Shown: piece after piece, positions 37,335 through 46,476 of the stretch
How positions within the stretch are numbered: position 1 is the stretch's first letter
How the letters are laid out: the number at the start of each line of letters is the position of its first letter
The notes under the pieces: model-generated
The model's database searches: none
What the model was told of the DNA's origin: nothing
The model's input: only the letters and a program-made list of their open reading frames with translations
Position numbers and translations under genes: made by a program
NCBI GenBank assembly: GCA_024403515.1
Contig: JAKSRS010000008.1
Coordinates: forward strand, 1-64,000
DNA: 64,000 bases
Direction of reading: 5' to 3'
Origin: Lachnospiraceae bacterium
GTDB lineage: Bacteria; Bacillota; Clostridia; Lachnospirales; Lachnospiraceae

Positions 37335-39100
37335 TGCCTGTTAATTCATTTAAAGAAGATGAAACCCATGCCCAGGTAGCTAAAAGTGTCACCGTAAAAA
37401 GACTCTTATCCTACATGCTGGCATACAAGAAACAGATTGTATTAGTACTTATTATTATGGCTTACTGCGTATTTGTAAGTCTTGTAAATCCACTTATTAT
37501 GGAAAGCGCCATTGATGATTATATTTCAGTCCACGATTTTAAGGGCTTGTGTATGATCATGGGCCTTGCTTTACTCATTAACCTTTTATGGGTAATACTT
37601 GTCAAAGCAAGAATGCTCATTATGGCCAAGGTAACTAACTCAGTTATTAAAACCATTCGTGAAGAAATTTATATGCACCTTCAGACTCTTGATTTCAAGT
37701 TCTTTGATTCAAGACCGACAGGTAAAATCCTTTCACGAGTTATGGGAGATGTAAACTCTTTAAAAGATGTTTTAAGTAACTTTGTTATTACTCTTCTACC
37801 CGATTTTATTTTACTTATATGTGTAGTAGTAATAATGCTTTTTAAAAATCCCAGACTGGCACTTGCAACAATGCTTGGCCTCCCGCTTCTGATTATAGGT
37901 CTCTTTACAATCGAGACCCTCTCAAGAAAGCGCTGGCAGATTTTTAGAAAGAAGTCTTCTAACTTAAACGCATTCATTCATGAGGATATGTCCGGAATAA
38001 GGATCGTTAAAACTTTTACAGCTGAAGATGAAACATTAGAGACTTTTAACGAACTTACAAAGGAACATAAAGATTCATTTATCGATGCAGTTAAGATTAA
38101 TGACGCATTCGGATCCGTAATAGAAATTAGTGAAGCGTTAAGCTTAATCGCTCTTTTCTATGTTGGTGTAAAGTCCTTAGGAGATGTTGTTACTATAGGT
38201 ACATTGGTTGCCTTCACAAGCTATTTGTACTTATTCTGGCAGCCAATTACAAACCTTGGAAACTTTTATAATCAGTTAATATCAAATATTGCTGCTGCAG
38301 AGCGTGTATTCGAAGTAATGGACACCAAGCCCCTTATAGAGGATGCAGACAAGGTCGGAATCATGCCCCCTATTGTTGGTAATGTCCGATTCGAGAATGT
38401 ATCGTTTTCATACGAAGATGGTGTTGAAGTTCTAAAAAATGTTGACTTTAACATCACCCCAGGTGAAACTATTGCTCTTGTTGGTCCAACCGGTGCAGGC
38501 AAAACAACAATTGTAAATTTGATCTCAAGGTTTTATGATGTACAAAGTGGTAAAGTTATAATTGATGATAAAGATGTAAAAGATGTTTCCATTGAAAGTC
38601 TCCGCTCTCAGATGGGCATTATGACTCAGGATAACTTTCTTTTTACAGGCACAATAAAGGATAACATACGTTACGGTAAGTTAGATGCGACTGATGAAGA
38701 AATCATCGCAGCAGCCAAGACGGTAAATGCTCACGATTTCATTAGTAAGCTTGATAAAGGATATGATACCGAACTTACAGAACGCGGTGGCGGTTTAAGT
38801 ATTGGCCAGAAGCAGCTTATTGCTTTTGCAAGAACAATACTTTCAAATCCCAAAATTCTTATTCTTGATGAAGCCACCTCTTCTATCGATACCAAAACCG
38901 AACTTTTAGTTCAGGCAGGTATCGAAGCAATACTTAAAGGTCGTACATCTTTTGTTATTGCCCATCGTTTATCTACCATCAGAAAGGCCGACCGCATATT
39001 CGTTATTCAGGATGGCGGTATTGCCGAGGAAGGAAATCACGAAAGTCTGTTAGCCAAGAAGGGCCTTTACTACGCTCTTCATACAGCTCAGCTCGAGTAA
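37334..39100 (+). CDS. ABC exporter half-transporter, catalytic subunit (BmrD-like)
   Basis: A 588-residue partner of the preceding gene, with six TM helices (about 20-320) and an NBD with Walker A GPTGAGKTT, signature LSIGQ (deviant from LSGGQ), canonical Walker B ILILDEATSSID and H-loop IAHR. The complementary degeneracy (Walker B in one subunit, signature in the other) is what is seen in BmrCD, LmrCD and TM287/288. Translation is coupled through the TAATG overlap, with GGAGG 7 nt before the ATG. The substrate is unknown. Confidence 0.94.
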   Translation: MPVNSFKEDETHAQVAKSVTVKRLLSYMLAYKKQIVLVLIIMAYCVFVSLVNPLIMESAIDDYISVHDFKGLCMIMGLALLINLLWVILVKARMLIMAKVTNSVIKTIREEIYMHLQTLDFKFFDSRPTGKILSRVMGDVNSLKDVLSNFVITLLPDFILLICVVVIMLFKNPRLALATMLGLPLLIIGLFTIETLSRKRWQIFRKKSSNLNAFIHEDMSGIRIVKTFTAEDETLETFNELTKEHKDSFIDAVKINDAFGSVIEISEALSLIALFYVGVKSLGDVVTIGTLVAFTSYLYLFWQPITNLGNFYNQLISNIAAAERVFEVMDTKPLIEDADKVGIMPPIVGNVRFENVSFSYEDGVEVLKNVDFNITPGETIALVGPTGAGKTTIVNLISRFYDVQSGKVIIDDKDVKDVSIESLRSQMGIMTQDNFLFTGTIKDNIRYGKLDATDEEIIAAAKTVNAHDFISKLDKGYDTELTERGGGLSIGQKQLIAFARTILSNPKILILDEATSSIDTKTELLVQAGIEAILKGRTSFVIAHRLSTIRKADRIFVIQDGGIAEEGNHESLLAKKGLYYALHTAQLE

Positions 39101-39105
39101 TTGAT

Positions 39106-39504
39106 ATGTTTTTATTTAGAGTCAAAAGAAAGAAAACAACCGTAAAAAAAGAAATTTCGCCCCACGAAAAAGAATTAAGGAAACAGGCGCGCGAAATTAT
39201 TACACAAAAGGCCTTGTATTATTCCAGTCTTTTGGGTGTGAAATATAATCGAATAGCAATCAAGGATACATCAACAAGATGGGGAAGCTGCTCTTCTTTG
39301 GGCAATCTTAATTTCTCATGGCGCCTAATACTCGCCCCCGATTATGTTCTTGAATATGTTGTTATTCACGAGTTGTGCCATCTTCTTGAGATGAATCATT
39401 CCAAGGCATTTTGGAACAATGTTGCTTCCTTGCAGCCTTCATACAAAATATCACGCGACTGGCTCAAAAATCACGGCCAGGAGCTTATGCAGTATAAACC
39501 ATAA
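39106..39504 (+). CDS. small YgjP/DUF45-type metallopeptidase
   Basis: A 132-residue protein with the zinc motif HELCH (in YVVIHELCHLLEMNHS), the upstream WGSCSSLGNLNFSWRL segment and the third ligand region, all typical of the M48-like YgjP/DUF45 family. Family members are usually 220-260 residues with an N-terminal beta domain. Here only about 25 basic residues precede the core, so it is a minimal form. It starts 5 bp after the exporter stop with no obvious SD, suggesting translational coupling. Its substrate is unknown. Confidence 0.85.
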   Translation: MFLFRVKRKKTTVKKEISPHEKELRKQAREIITQKALYYSSLLGVKYNRIAIKDTSTRWGSCSSLGNLNFSWRLILAPDYVLEYVVIHELCHLLEMNHSKAFWNNVASLQPSYKISRDWLKNHGQELMQYKP

Positions 39505-39529
39505 AAATATGCATTTAATACCAAAGAAA

Positions 39530-39605
39530 GCCTCCGGTTCTTATATTGAATCGTACCTCAAATGTTAGTTTGGGGTACGATTCAATATAAGGGCCGGAGG
39601 CCTTT
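39530..39605 (+). terminator. long bidirectional hairpin terminator
   Basis: GCCTCCGG (39530-39537) pairs with CCGGAGGC (39594-39601). TTC pairs with GGG by wobble, and the 17-bp arms 39541-39557 and 39574-39590 are perfectly complementary, giving an RNA stem of 28 bp. It is followed by TTTT on the plus strand and by CTTTCTTTGG on the minus strand. It lies between convergent genes. Confidence 0.9.
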
Positions 39606-39626
39606 TCAACTTAATGCATGTTACTT

Positions 39627-39701
39627 TTAACGTTTAAAACCTGTGCCCGATTATTATTAAGCTTACCTTTAAACGCTATGCACAATTAACGTTTAAAACC
39701 T
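39627..39701. repeat. 16-bp duplication of a gene's 3' end
   Basis: TTAACGTTTAAAACCT occurs at 39627-39642 and 39686-39701. The second copy encodes the last residues (GFKR) and stop of the FN3 protein gene. The first is 59 bp downstream of it in the spacer. Confidence 0.85.
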
Positions 39702-40918
39702 ATAACAGATACATTGTATGATGCTACATCAATAAATTTAACTGTATTGTATGCAACAAGTTCATTATTTGTCGTTGTAGTAAGATGAATCAGTCCATCG
39801 CTGTCAGGAGTATAATCACTATATCTTCTTTCAAAATAGTCCTGATGTCCCGGATTTAACATGTACATTTCACATACTACGGGAGCTTTGTATACATCAT
39901 TATATCTATATACATAATGAATGTCTGTATCAATTAAAAGTGACTTAAGACCATATACCAATGCACCGGATTTACCGGAAGCCACCGCATCATCTTTCTT
40001 TTCAGTAGCATATTCCTTTACACCACCTGCTTCAACAAGTGCACCTACCATAGACTCAACATCCGAAAAATCTTCCTGGTAAGTAGAATCAATTGAATCA
40101 GTTACACCTACTACATAGCCACCTAAAAATCCACCTATGAATCTTCCCAGTCCATTGGCAAACCCTGAATTTTCACTATCTTTTACATGAACATCCGCAA
40201 AAACAAAGTCATCCTTCTGCTCTATATCAATCTTATAGCCCCTTGCTGCAGCCCAGACTTTAAGTCTTTCAAGATCAAGGTCCATAGCATATTCATAGGG
40301 AAGAGAACTATAATCATAACTTGCAAAAGAAAGATTAAAAAGACTCCAGTCACCGTTATATGTATGGCTTCCAACTTTTCTTACAGTTCTTAGATATACT
40401 GAAACAGGTTCACCATCCTGAAGCGAGGTAATTCTTGTACTGGCCTGATCTAGTGGATATACAGTTCCAGCTTCAGAAAGTTTAACCTCGTAACTTGTTG
40501 CACCTTTAGCTTCACTCCAGTTCATTTCCAAATATGAACCATTTGTCCAGTAATTAATAGTTTGAACATTATCTAAAGTCAGATCAATATTATAAGTAAT
40601 AGTAGTCCAATCCGAATAGAACTTCTTACTCCTTCTCGCTCCTACTGCTCTTACAGCAATCTTATATTCAACACCTTCTTCGGCATCATTGAATACAAGA
40701 GCATTTTCTTTAGTCGAAGCTGCATATTCACTAATTGTAACCTCATATTCAGAAGCTTTATCCACAGGATTCCAGTTTACTTTTAAATTTCCTGCTCCGT
40801 CATATGTTGCCATAACATTTTCAGGTGCTTTAACCTTCATCGGAAGCAAAAGCAAAAGAGCTGCAATTCCTACAATTATACATGCACATCCGATAACTAA
40901 CCTAAGTTTGTTTTTCAT
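39686..40918 (-). CDS. membrane-anchored fibronectin type III protein
   Basis: A 410-residue protein with an N-terminal uncleaved signal/anchor (about 5-26), two FN3-like domains (about 31-112 and 113-205) with the NWNP/EVTI and MNWSEA strand patterns, then a unique C-terminal region. That region includes a Gly-rich hydrophobic stretch (GRFIGGFLGGYVVGV, about 260-275), followed by an alpha/beta end. FN3 modules in this position mediate protein or carbohydrate contacts outside the cell. The C-terminal region is unknown to me. It is related in design to the next FN3 protein gene but not its duplicate. Confidence 0.8.
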   Translation of the reverse strand: MKNKLRLVIGCACIIVGIAALLLLLPMKVKAPENVMATYDGAGNLKVNWNPVDKASEYEVTISEYAASTKENALVFNDAEEGVEYKIAVRAVGARRSKKFYSDWTTITYNIDLTLDNVQTINYWTNGSYLEMNWSEAKGATSYEVKLSEAGTVYPLDQASTRITSLQDGEPVSVYLRTVRKVGSHTYNGDWSLFNLSFASYDYSSLPYEYAMDLDLERLKVWAAARGYKIDIEQKDDFVFADVHVKDSENSGFANGLGRFIGGFLGGYVVGVTDSIDSTYQEDFSDVESMVGALVEAGGVKEYATEKKDDAVASGKSGALVYGLKSLLIDTDIHYVYRYNDVYKAPVVCEMYMLNPGHQDYFERRYSDYTPDSDGLIHLTTTTNNELVAYNTVKFIDVASYNVSVIGFKR

Positions 40919-40996
40919 TTCACTACCCTTTCTTTCTCATAATAGAATAGTATACCAGTTACCTGTTAACATGTCATTTATTTTAAGGCAAAAGAA

Positions 40997-41063
40997 AATC
41001 CCCGGAAGGTCAACCAAATCACAATGTCATAAAACATTGAAATTTGTCTAACCTCCGAGGATT
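40997..41063 (-). terminator. long imperfect hairpin terminator after FN3 gene 2
   Basis: The outer arms AATCCCCGGAAGGT and ACCTCCGAGGATT pair with a bulge and a wobble, and the inner arms ACAATGT and ACATTG continue the helix with interruptions. On the minus strand it is followed by TTTTCTTTT. It lies 30 bp after the FN3 gene stop. Confidence 0.75.
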
Positions 41064-41093
41064 AATGAATTCTAATACATTAAAAAGTCATTA

Positions 41094-42047
41094 TTATCTA
41101 ACTACAACTTTAACAATATTTGACTTAACAGTATTCTTAGTTCCGTTAATCTTCTTAACACCTGCTACATAAACATAGTATGTAGTCTTTGCCTTAAGTT
41201 TCTGTGAACCATACTTCTTAAATGAAGCAGTAGTTGCACCCTTCTTAGCTGAAGCTACTTTTCTAAAGCCTGTTTTAGCTTTTTTAGATGCATAAATTTC
41301 AAATGAATCGAAATCCTTAGCATCCTTCCAAGTAAGCTTAGCAACGCCATCCTTTAATACAGCTTTTGTAAGTTTAACATTGGGGAAGATCTTCTTGTAA
41401 GGTGTCCAAGGACCATACTGAGTTCCACCTGTAACGAAGTATTTAGCGCGAACTCTGATAAGATAACCTTTAGAAGGATTAAGACCCTTAATGGTAGCCT
41501 TTGTCTTTGTAATTCCTGATTCCTGTTCAACAACTCCACTAAGTTTGGCAATCTTCTTACAATTTAAATCAGCAACTTCATATTCATAGTCGCATGCAAC
41601 CTGAGATTTCCATGTAATCTTAGCTGATTTTCCATCTTTAGCAGGTGTAAGTGATAATCCATCAACCTTACCGGGCTTTGTTACTAAACAAGCATGTAAT
41701 ACTCTCTGGTTGTATTCACGATTACCATCTTTATCAACGAGTGTACACTGAACATTGAATGCATAAGGTGTACCGGGCTTTAAGTCTCTAAATGTAATCT
41801 TATTACCTGATGAAGTAGCTATTCTATAATCTTCCCAATTTGTACATGTGCCTTCGTTCCAGTAAATAGTGAAGCCTTCTGCTTTCTTATCTCCGTAGAA
41901 GCTTGCATCCCATGAAAGGGTAATTGTTGTCTGTGTTGAGTCATTAACAAAATAGTATGCATGAGCATCTGCCTGAACCTTCTTAAGTCCAAAAGCAACA
42001 ACAACTGCTAAGGCTGTTAATAAAACTTTTTTAAATCCTCTTTTCAA
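41094..42047 (-). CDS. secreted protein with three FN3 domains
   Basis: A 317-residue protein with a signal peptide (MKRGFKKVLLTALAVVVAFG, cleavage probably after ADA near residue 28) and three successive FN3-like modules (about 33-125, 128-225, 226-317), rich in Lys and Thr. The last module has the KTTYYVYVAGVKK strand typical of Lachnospiraceae cell-surface FN3 repeats. There is no anchor or catalytic domain, so it is either secreted or a surface-binding module. The SD AAAGGAGA precedes the ATG. A 12-bp hairpin lies just upstream. Confidence 0.85.
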   Translation of the reverse strand: MKRGFKKVLLTALAVVVAFGLKKVQADAHAYYFVNDSTQTTITLSWDASFYGDKKAEGFTIYWNEGTCTNWEDYRIATSSGNKITFRDLKPGTPYAFNVQCTLVDKDGNREYNQRVLHACLVTKPGKVDGLSLTPAKDGKSAKITWKSQVACDYEYEVADLNCKKIAKLSGVVEQESGITKTKATIKGLNPSKGYLIRVRAKYFVTGGTQYGPWTPYKKIFPNVKLTKAVLKDGVAKLTWKDAKDFDSFEIYASKKAKTGFRKVASAKKGATTASFKKYGSQKLKAKTTYYVYVAGVKKINGTKNTVKSNIVKVVVR

Positions 42048-42074
42048 TTTTGATTCTCCTTTGCTTTGTGATAA

Positions 42075-42102
42075 ATATAGGGTAGCTTACGCTACCCTAT
42101 AT
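42075..42102 (-). terminator. 12-bp hairpin after the tpiA repeat region
   Basis: ATATAGGGTAGC and GCTACCCTATAT form a perfect 12-bp stem with a TTAC loop. On the minus strand it ends the tpiA transcript region and lies 28 bp before the FN3 gene. The following T-run is poor (TTTATC), so terminator function is probable, not certain. Confidence 0.65.
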
Positions 42103-42140
42103 CCTGATTAAAAATAACCGTCTAAAAGAATTATAACCAA

Positions 42141-42303
42141 CAACTTGCGAAGTTGTCAATATGTAATCACTTGCGACGCAGTTAACGCTTACGCGGTCTT
42201 TCGTGATTGCATTGCAATCACTTGCGACGATGTCAATGCTTACGCAGTCTTTCGTGATTGCACGGCAATCACTTGCGACGCTGTTAACGCTTACGCATTG
42301 ACG
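42141..42303. repeat. 51-bp tandem repeats overlapping the tpiA 3' end
   Basis: AATCACTTGCGACG begins at 42165, 42216 and 42267, an exact 51-bp period. Each unit continues with GTTAACGCTTACGC or GTCAATGCTTACGC. The third unit contains the last codons and stop of tpiA (TAA at 42291-42293), so the tpiA end was multiplied downstream. Unit junctions are palindromic: GTGATTGC and GCAATCAC around 3 bp (42203-42221 and 42254-42272). A decayed further copy lies at 42142-42160. Confidence 0.92.
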
Positions 42304-43037
42304 ATCTGTCCGAAGTCGGGCTTTAATGCTGCACCACCGATAAGTCCACCATCGATGTTGGGCTTAGAAAGTAATTCAGCAGCGTTTGAAGCGTTCATAG
42401 AACCGCCGTACTGAATGCGAACAGCTTCAGCTGTAGGAGCATCGTACATTTCAGCGATTGTTTCACGAATCATCTTGCAAACTTCTTCAGCCTGATCAGC
42501 TGTAGCTGTTTCGCCTGTACCGATAGCCCAGATGGGTTCGTAAGCGATAACAAGTTCTTTAACCTGATCTGCTGTTACGCCTGAAAGATCCCAAGTAATC
42601 TGTCTCTTGATCCATTCAGCGTATGTTCCTGCTTTACGAAGAGCTAAAGACTCACCGCAGCAAAGAATAGGCTTAAGGCCTGAGGCAAATGCCTTCTTAA
42701 CCTTAGCATTAATAAGAATATCGTTTTCTCCGAAGATATCTCTTCTTTCTGAGTGTCCGATAATGATGTACTTAACACCAGCTTCCTTTAACATGGGAGC
42801 TGAGATTTCGCCTGTGAAAGCACCCTTATCTTCAATGTAGAAGTTTTCAGCGCCAAGTTCTACATTTGTTCCCTTAATAGCTTCAGCTACAGGAACGATA
42901 TCAATAGCAGGTACACAGTAAACAACGTCAACATTGTCGTTCTTTACTAAGTCCTTAAGTGTTGCACATAATTCAACTGCCTGACTGGGAGTCATGTTCA
43001 TCTTCCAGTTACCAGCAATAATACGTCTTCTTGCCAT
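42291..43037 (-). CDS. tpiA: triosephosphate isomerase
   Basis: A 248-residue TIM-barrel enzyme that interconverts glyceraldehyde 3-phosphate and dihydroxyacetone phosphate. Lys12 in GNWKMN, catalytic His near 95 in IIGHSERR and Glu near 167 in [11 protein letters not shown] are all present, as is the phosphate-binding [11 protein letters not shown]. It follows pgk by 47 bp and is probably co-transcribed with it. The last residues (VNA) lie inside the 51-bp tandem repeat. Confidence 0.98.
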   Translation of the reverse strand: MARRRIIAGNWKMNMTPSQAVELCATLKDLVKNDNVDVVYCVPAIDIVPVAEAIKGTNVELGAENFYIEDKGAFTGEISAPMLKEAGVKYIIIGHSERRDIFGENDILINAKVKKAFASGLKPILCCGESLALRKAGTYAEWIKRQITWDLSGVTADQVKELVIAYEPIWAIGTGETATADQAEEVCKMIRETIAEMYDAPTAEAVRIQYGGSMNASNAAELLSKPNIDGGLIGGAALKPDFGQIVNA

Positions 43038-43084
43038 TAGTTTAAATCTCCTTATTAATTAAAAAGTTGCGTTACTGCAAACAA

Positions 43085-44317
43085 TTATTTGTCATCAGCA
43101 GCGTAAACGCCGGGAAGTTCCTTACCCTCTAAGAATTCAAGAGAAGCACCACCACCTGTTGAGATGTGGCTCATCTTATCAGCAAGACCCATCTGGTTAA
43201 CAGCTGCAGCTGAATCACCACCACCGATGATTGTTGTTGCTGTTGCTTCAGCAAGAGCTTCTGCTACTGATAATGTACCCTTAGCAAGTGTAGGATTTTC
43301 GAATACACCCATAGGTCCGTTCCAAACAACTGTCTTGGCAGCCTTAACTGTTTCAGCAAATAATGCTGCTGTCTTAGGTCCGATATCAAGACCTTCCTTG
43401 TCAGCAGGAATAGCTGTTGAATCAACTACTGCTACTTCGATAGGTCCATCAATAGGATCAGGGAAACCTGCAGCTACTGTTGTATCGATAGGAAGTAAAA
43501 GCTTCTTTCCAAGCTTTTCAGCCTTAGCGATCATTTCCTTGCAGTAATCAAGCTTTTCGTCATCAACAAGTGACTTACCGATTTCATAACCCTGTGCCTT
43601 TAAGAATGTGAATGCCATACCACCACCGATGATAAGTGTATCAGCCTTCTCAAGGAGGTTATCAATAACGTTAAGCTTATCAGCAACCTTAGCACCACCA
43701 AGAATTGCTACGAAAGGACGAACAGGGTTCTCAACTGCGTTTCCAAGGAAATCGATTTCCTTCTGCATTAGGTAACCAACTGCACAGTTACCACCCTTAG
43801 CACGAACATATTCTGTAACTACAGAAACTGAAGCGTGTGCACGGTGTGATGAACCGAAAGCGTCACATACATAGTCATCGCAAAGAGCTGCAAGTTCTTC
43901 AGCGAACTTTGTACCAGCCTTAGCGGGCTTTGTTTCTTCTTCCATACGGAAACGTGTATTCTGAAGAAGGATTACATCTCCTTCGTTCATAGCAGCTACA
44001 GCAGCTGTTGCAGCATCGCCTGTTACTGAGTAGTCAGCGATGAACTTAACTTCTTTGCCAAGCTTTTCTGATAAAGCCTTAGCTACAGGTGCAAGAGATT
44101 CCTTTTCGCTGGGACCTTCTTTTACCTTTCCTAAGTGTGAGCAAAGAATAACCTTTCCGCCATCCTTCATTAACTTTTCAATTGTAGGGAGAGCAGCCTT
44201 GATACGAGTATCATCTGTAATCTCACCATTCTTCAAAGGAACGTTAAAGTCGCAACGTACAAGTACGCGCTTGCCCTTTGCAGAAAAATCGTCAACTGAT
44301 TTCTTGTTTAAAGACAT
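43085..44317 (-). CDS. pgk: phosphoglycerate kinase
   Basis: A 410-residue glycolytic kinase producing ATP and 3-phosphoglycerate. The N-terminal [12 protein letters not shown], the SHLGKVKEG substrate region, the hinge, the C-terminal GPMGVFE and the GGGDSAAAV nucleotide loop are visible. The frame begins five codons upstream, but GGAGG 8 nt before ATG 44317 ([10 protein letters not shown]) is the evident start. It is separated from gap by a strong terminator, so it may rely partly on read-through or an unrecognised promoter. Confidence 0.98.
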   Translation of the reverse strand: MSLNKKSVDDFSAKGKRVLVRCDFNVPLKNGEITDDTRIKAALPTIEKLMKDGGKVILCSHLGKVKEGPSEKESLAPVAKALSEKLGKEVKFIADYSVTGDAATAAVAAMNEGDVILLQNTRFRMEEETKPAKAGTKFAEELAALCDDYVCDAFGSSHRAHASVSVVTEYVRAKGGNCAVGYLMQKEIDFLGNAVENPVRPFVAILGGAKVADKLNVIDNLLEKADTLIIGGGMAFTFLKAQGYEIGKSLVDDEKLDYCKEMIAKAEKLGKKLLLPIDTTVAAGFPDPIDGPIEVAVVDSTAIPADKEGLDIGPKTAALFAETVKAAKTVVWNGPMGVFENPTLAKGTLSVAEALAEATATTIIGGGDSAAAVNQMGLADKMSHISTGGGASLEFLEGKELPGVYAADDK

Positions 44318-44344
44318 TTTAGTATCCTCCATATAAAAAATTAA

Positions 44345-44370
44345 GGGTCCGGCCCAAAATGACCGGACCC
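44345..44370 (-). terminator. gap terminator
   Basis: GGGTCCGG and CCGGACCC form an 8-bp GC-rich stem with a 10-nt loop. On the minus strand it is followed by TTAATTTTTT. It may set the ratio of gap to pgk-tpiA transcripts. Confidence 0.93.
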
Positions 44371-44393
44371 TATAGGTCTAAATTAAAAACTGA

Positions 44394-45395
44394 TTACTGT
44401 AATTCAGCGAAGTACTTAATTGTACGAACCATCTGAGATGTGTAAGAGTTTTCATTGTCATACCATGAAACAACCTGAACTAAGTTGTCTGCGCCAACCA
44501 TAGTCTGTGTTGCATCAAAGATTGAACCAAATGTGCTACCGATGATATCGCTTGATACGATTTCATCTTCGTTGTAACCGAATGATTCAGTTGCAGCAGC
44601 CTTCATAGCAGCATTGATTTCTTCCTTTGTAACGCTCTTTTCTACTGTAGCAACAAGAATTGTTGTTGAACCTGTAGGAGTAGGAACACGCTGAGCTGAT
44701 CCGATGAGCTTTCCGTTAAGTTCAGGAATTACAAGACCGATAGCCTTAGCAGCACCTGTTGAGTTAGGAACGATGTTGATAGCACCAGCACGTGATCTTC
44801 TAAGGTCACCCTTTCTCTGAGGACCATCAAGGATCATCTGGTCACCTGTGTAAGCATGAATTGTGCTCATGATACCAGACTTGATACCAGCTAAATCGTT
44901 AAGAGCCTTAGCCATAGGAGCTAAGCAGTTTGTTGTACATGAAGCTGCAGAAATGATTGTGTCTGTAGCCTTTAATTCTTTGTGGTTTACGTTGTAAACG
45001 ATTGTAGGAAGATCGTTACCAGCGGGAGCTGAAATAACTACTTTCTTAGCACCAGCGTTGATGTGAGCCTGTGCTTTGTCTTTGCTTGTATAGAAACCTG
45101 AGCATTCAAGAACTACGTCTACATCTAATTCACCCCAAGGGCAATTGTTTGCATCCGGGAATGCGTAAATCTTAAGTGTCTTTCCGTCTACTGTGATAGA
45201 ATCTTCACCAGCTTCAACTGTGTGATTCTTAGCGTAGTTACCCTGTGAAGAGTCATACTTTAAAAGATGAGCTAACATCTTAGGTGAAGTTAAGTCGTTG
45301 ATTGCTACAACTTCATAACCTTCAGCACCAAACATCTGTCTGAATGCAAGACGACCGATACGGCCGAAACCATTAATTGCTACTTTTACTGCCAT
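44394..45395 (-). CDS. gap: glyceraldehyde-3-phosphate dehydrogenase
   Basis: A 333-residue NAD-dependent enzyme. The Rossmann start [15 protein letters not shown], catalytic Cys in [12 protein letters not shown] near 150, and C-terminal [13 protein letters not shown] are characteristic. It is first in the gap-pgk-tpiA cluster, with a promoter at 45478-45506 and a repeated TGACAAAGT element in its leader. The SD AGGAGG is near the ATG. Confidence 0.98.
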   Translation of the reverse strand: MAVKVAINGFGRIGRLAFRQMFGAEGYEVVAINDLTSPKMLAHLLKYDSSQGNYAKNHTVEAGEDSITVDGKTLKIYAFPDANNCPWGELDVDVVLECSGFYTSKDKAQAHINAGAKKVVISAPAGNDLPTIVYNVNHKELKATDTIISAASCTTNCLAPMAKALNDLAGIKSGIMSTIHAYTGDQMILDGPQRKGDLRRSRAGAINIVPNSTGAAKAIGLVIPELNGKLIGSAQRVPTPTGSTTILVATVEKSVTKEEINAAMKAAATESFGYNEDEIVSSDIIGSTFGSIFDATQTMVGADNLVQVVSWYDNENSYTSQMVRTIKYFAELQ

Positions 45396-45449
45396 TTTTA
45401 TTTCCTCCTAAAGAAATTTATTAATATAGTTTGACGTATTTCCCGCAGG

Positions 45450-45506
45450 ACTTTGTCAAAACTTTGTCAGCGCTCTTATTTTAATGTAATTTCGCCAAAA
45501 ATTCAA
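45450..45506 (-). promoter_or_regulatory. gap promoter with downstream direct repeat
   Basis: TTGAAT (45501-45506), a 17-bp spacer and TAAAAT (45478-45483) on the minus strand. Just after the predicted start, TGACAAAGT occurs twice with an 11-bp period (45461-45469 and 45450-45458). The position fits an operator that blocks elongation or initiation. No regulator gene is adjacent. Confidence 0.55.
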
Positions 45507-45634
45507 TACTATATTTCAAAATGTATGGTTTGAATAAAAAGATTTTGCATAGTATACTTTTTTTAGTAATTATGATAAATAAGTATAGAAAACGAGGTAT
45601 TAAAAATTCATCTATTATATAAGGAGAAATCACT

Positions 45635-46459
45635 ATGGCTATTTTAGCAGACTTTCACATGCATACCGCATTTAGCGCCGACTCTGAGGCTCCCCTTACT
45701 TCAATGGTTGAAGGAGCTATAAATAAAGGCTTAAAACATATTTGTATAACAGAACATATGGATCATGACTTTCCTATATATGAAGACCTTGAAAATCTTG
45801 AGTGGGAAGTAAATGTTGACTCATATCTTTATGAGTTACTGAATGCAAGAAATAAATATGAAAAGAATATCAATGTAGGTTTCGGTATTGAACTTGGTCT
45901 TCAGGAATCAGCTTTCAGGGCTAATGCCTTAACAGCTAAAGGCCATGAATTTGACTTTATCATCGCCTCAATCCATCTTGTAAATAAAGTTGATCCCTGG
46001 TTACCTGAATATTTTGAAGGCCGCTCTGAGCGCGACTCTTTTGAAGCATATTTTAAAGCAATTAAGTCAAACATCGACCGCTTTAACAATTTCGACGTTT
46101 TAGGTCACATGGACTACGTAGTCCGCTACGCTCCTGACAAGGATTCAAATTATAGTCCAATAGATTATAAGGATCTTATTGACGATATTCTTACAAGTCT
46201 TATTGAAAATGAAAAAGGAATTGAGATTAACACTTCCGCAATTTATAAAAGCGGACTTAAAGATCCCAATCCCCATCCTGATATTATCAAGCGTTACAAA
46301 GAGCTTGGCGGTGAAATCATAACAATAGGTTCCGACGCCCACAAGCCTGAACACATTGCTCTTTCTTTTGACAGAGCCGAAGAAATTCTTAAAGAATGTG
46401 GCTTTAACTACTACGCAACCTTCGAGCAGCGAGTTGCTCACTTCAATAAATTATCATAA
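45635..46459 (+). CDS. PHP-domain phosphatase, histidinol-phosphatase (HisJ/HisK) family
   Basis: A 274-residue trinuclear-metal phosphoesterase with PHP motifs DFHMHTAFS at the start, ITEHMDH near 40, GIELGL near 90, ASIHLV, LGHMDYVVRY near 165 and the final SDAHKPEH near 235. Members hydrolyse L-histidinol phosphate in histidine synthesis, but many Clostridia have several paralogues of unknown substrate and no other his gene is nearby. An AAGGAGA SD precedes the ATG. It stands alone between terminators. Confidence 0.88.
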   Translation: MAILADFHMHTAFSADSEAPLTSMVEGAINKGLKHICITEHMDHDFPIYEDLENLEWEVNVDSYLYELLNARNKYEKNINVGFGIELGLQESAFRANALTAKGHEFDFIIASIHLVNKVDPWLPEYFEGRSERDSFEAYFKAIKSNIDRFNNFDVLGHMDYVVRYAPDKDSNYSPIDYKDLIDDILTSLIENEKGIEINTSAIYKSGLKDPNPHPDIIKRYKELGGEIITIGSDAHKPEHIALSFDRAEEILKECGFNYYATFEQRVAHFNKLS

Positions 46460-46476
46460 CAATTTTCAAACATAAG

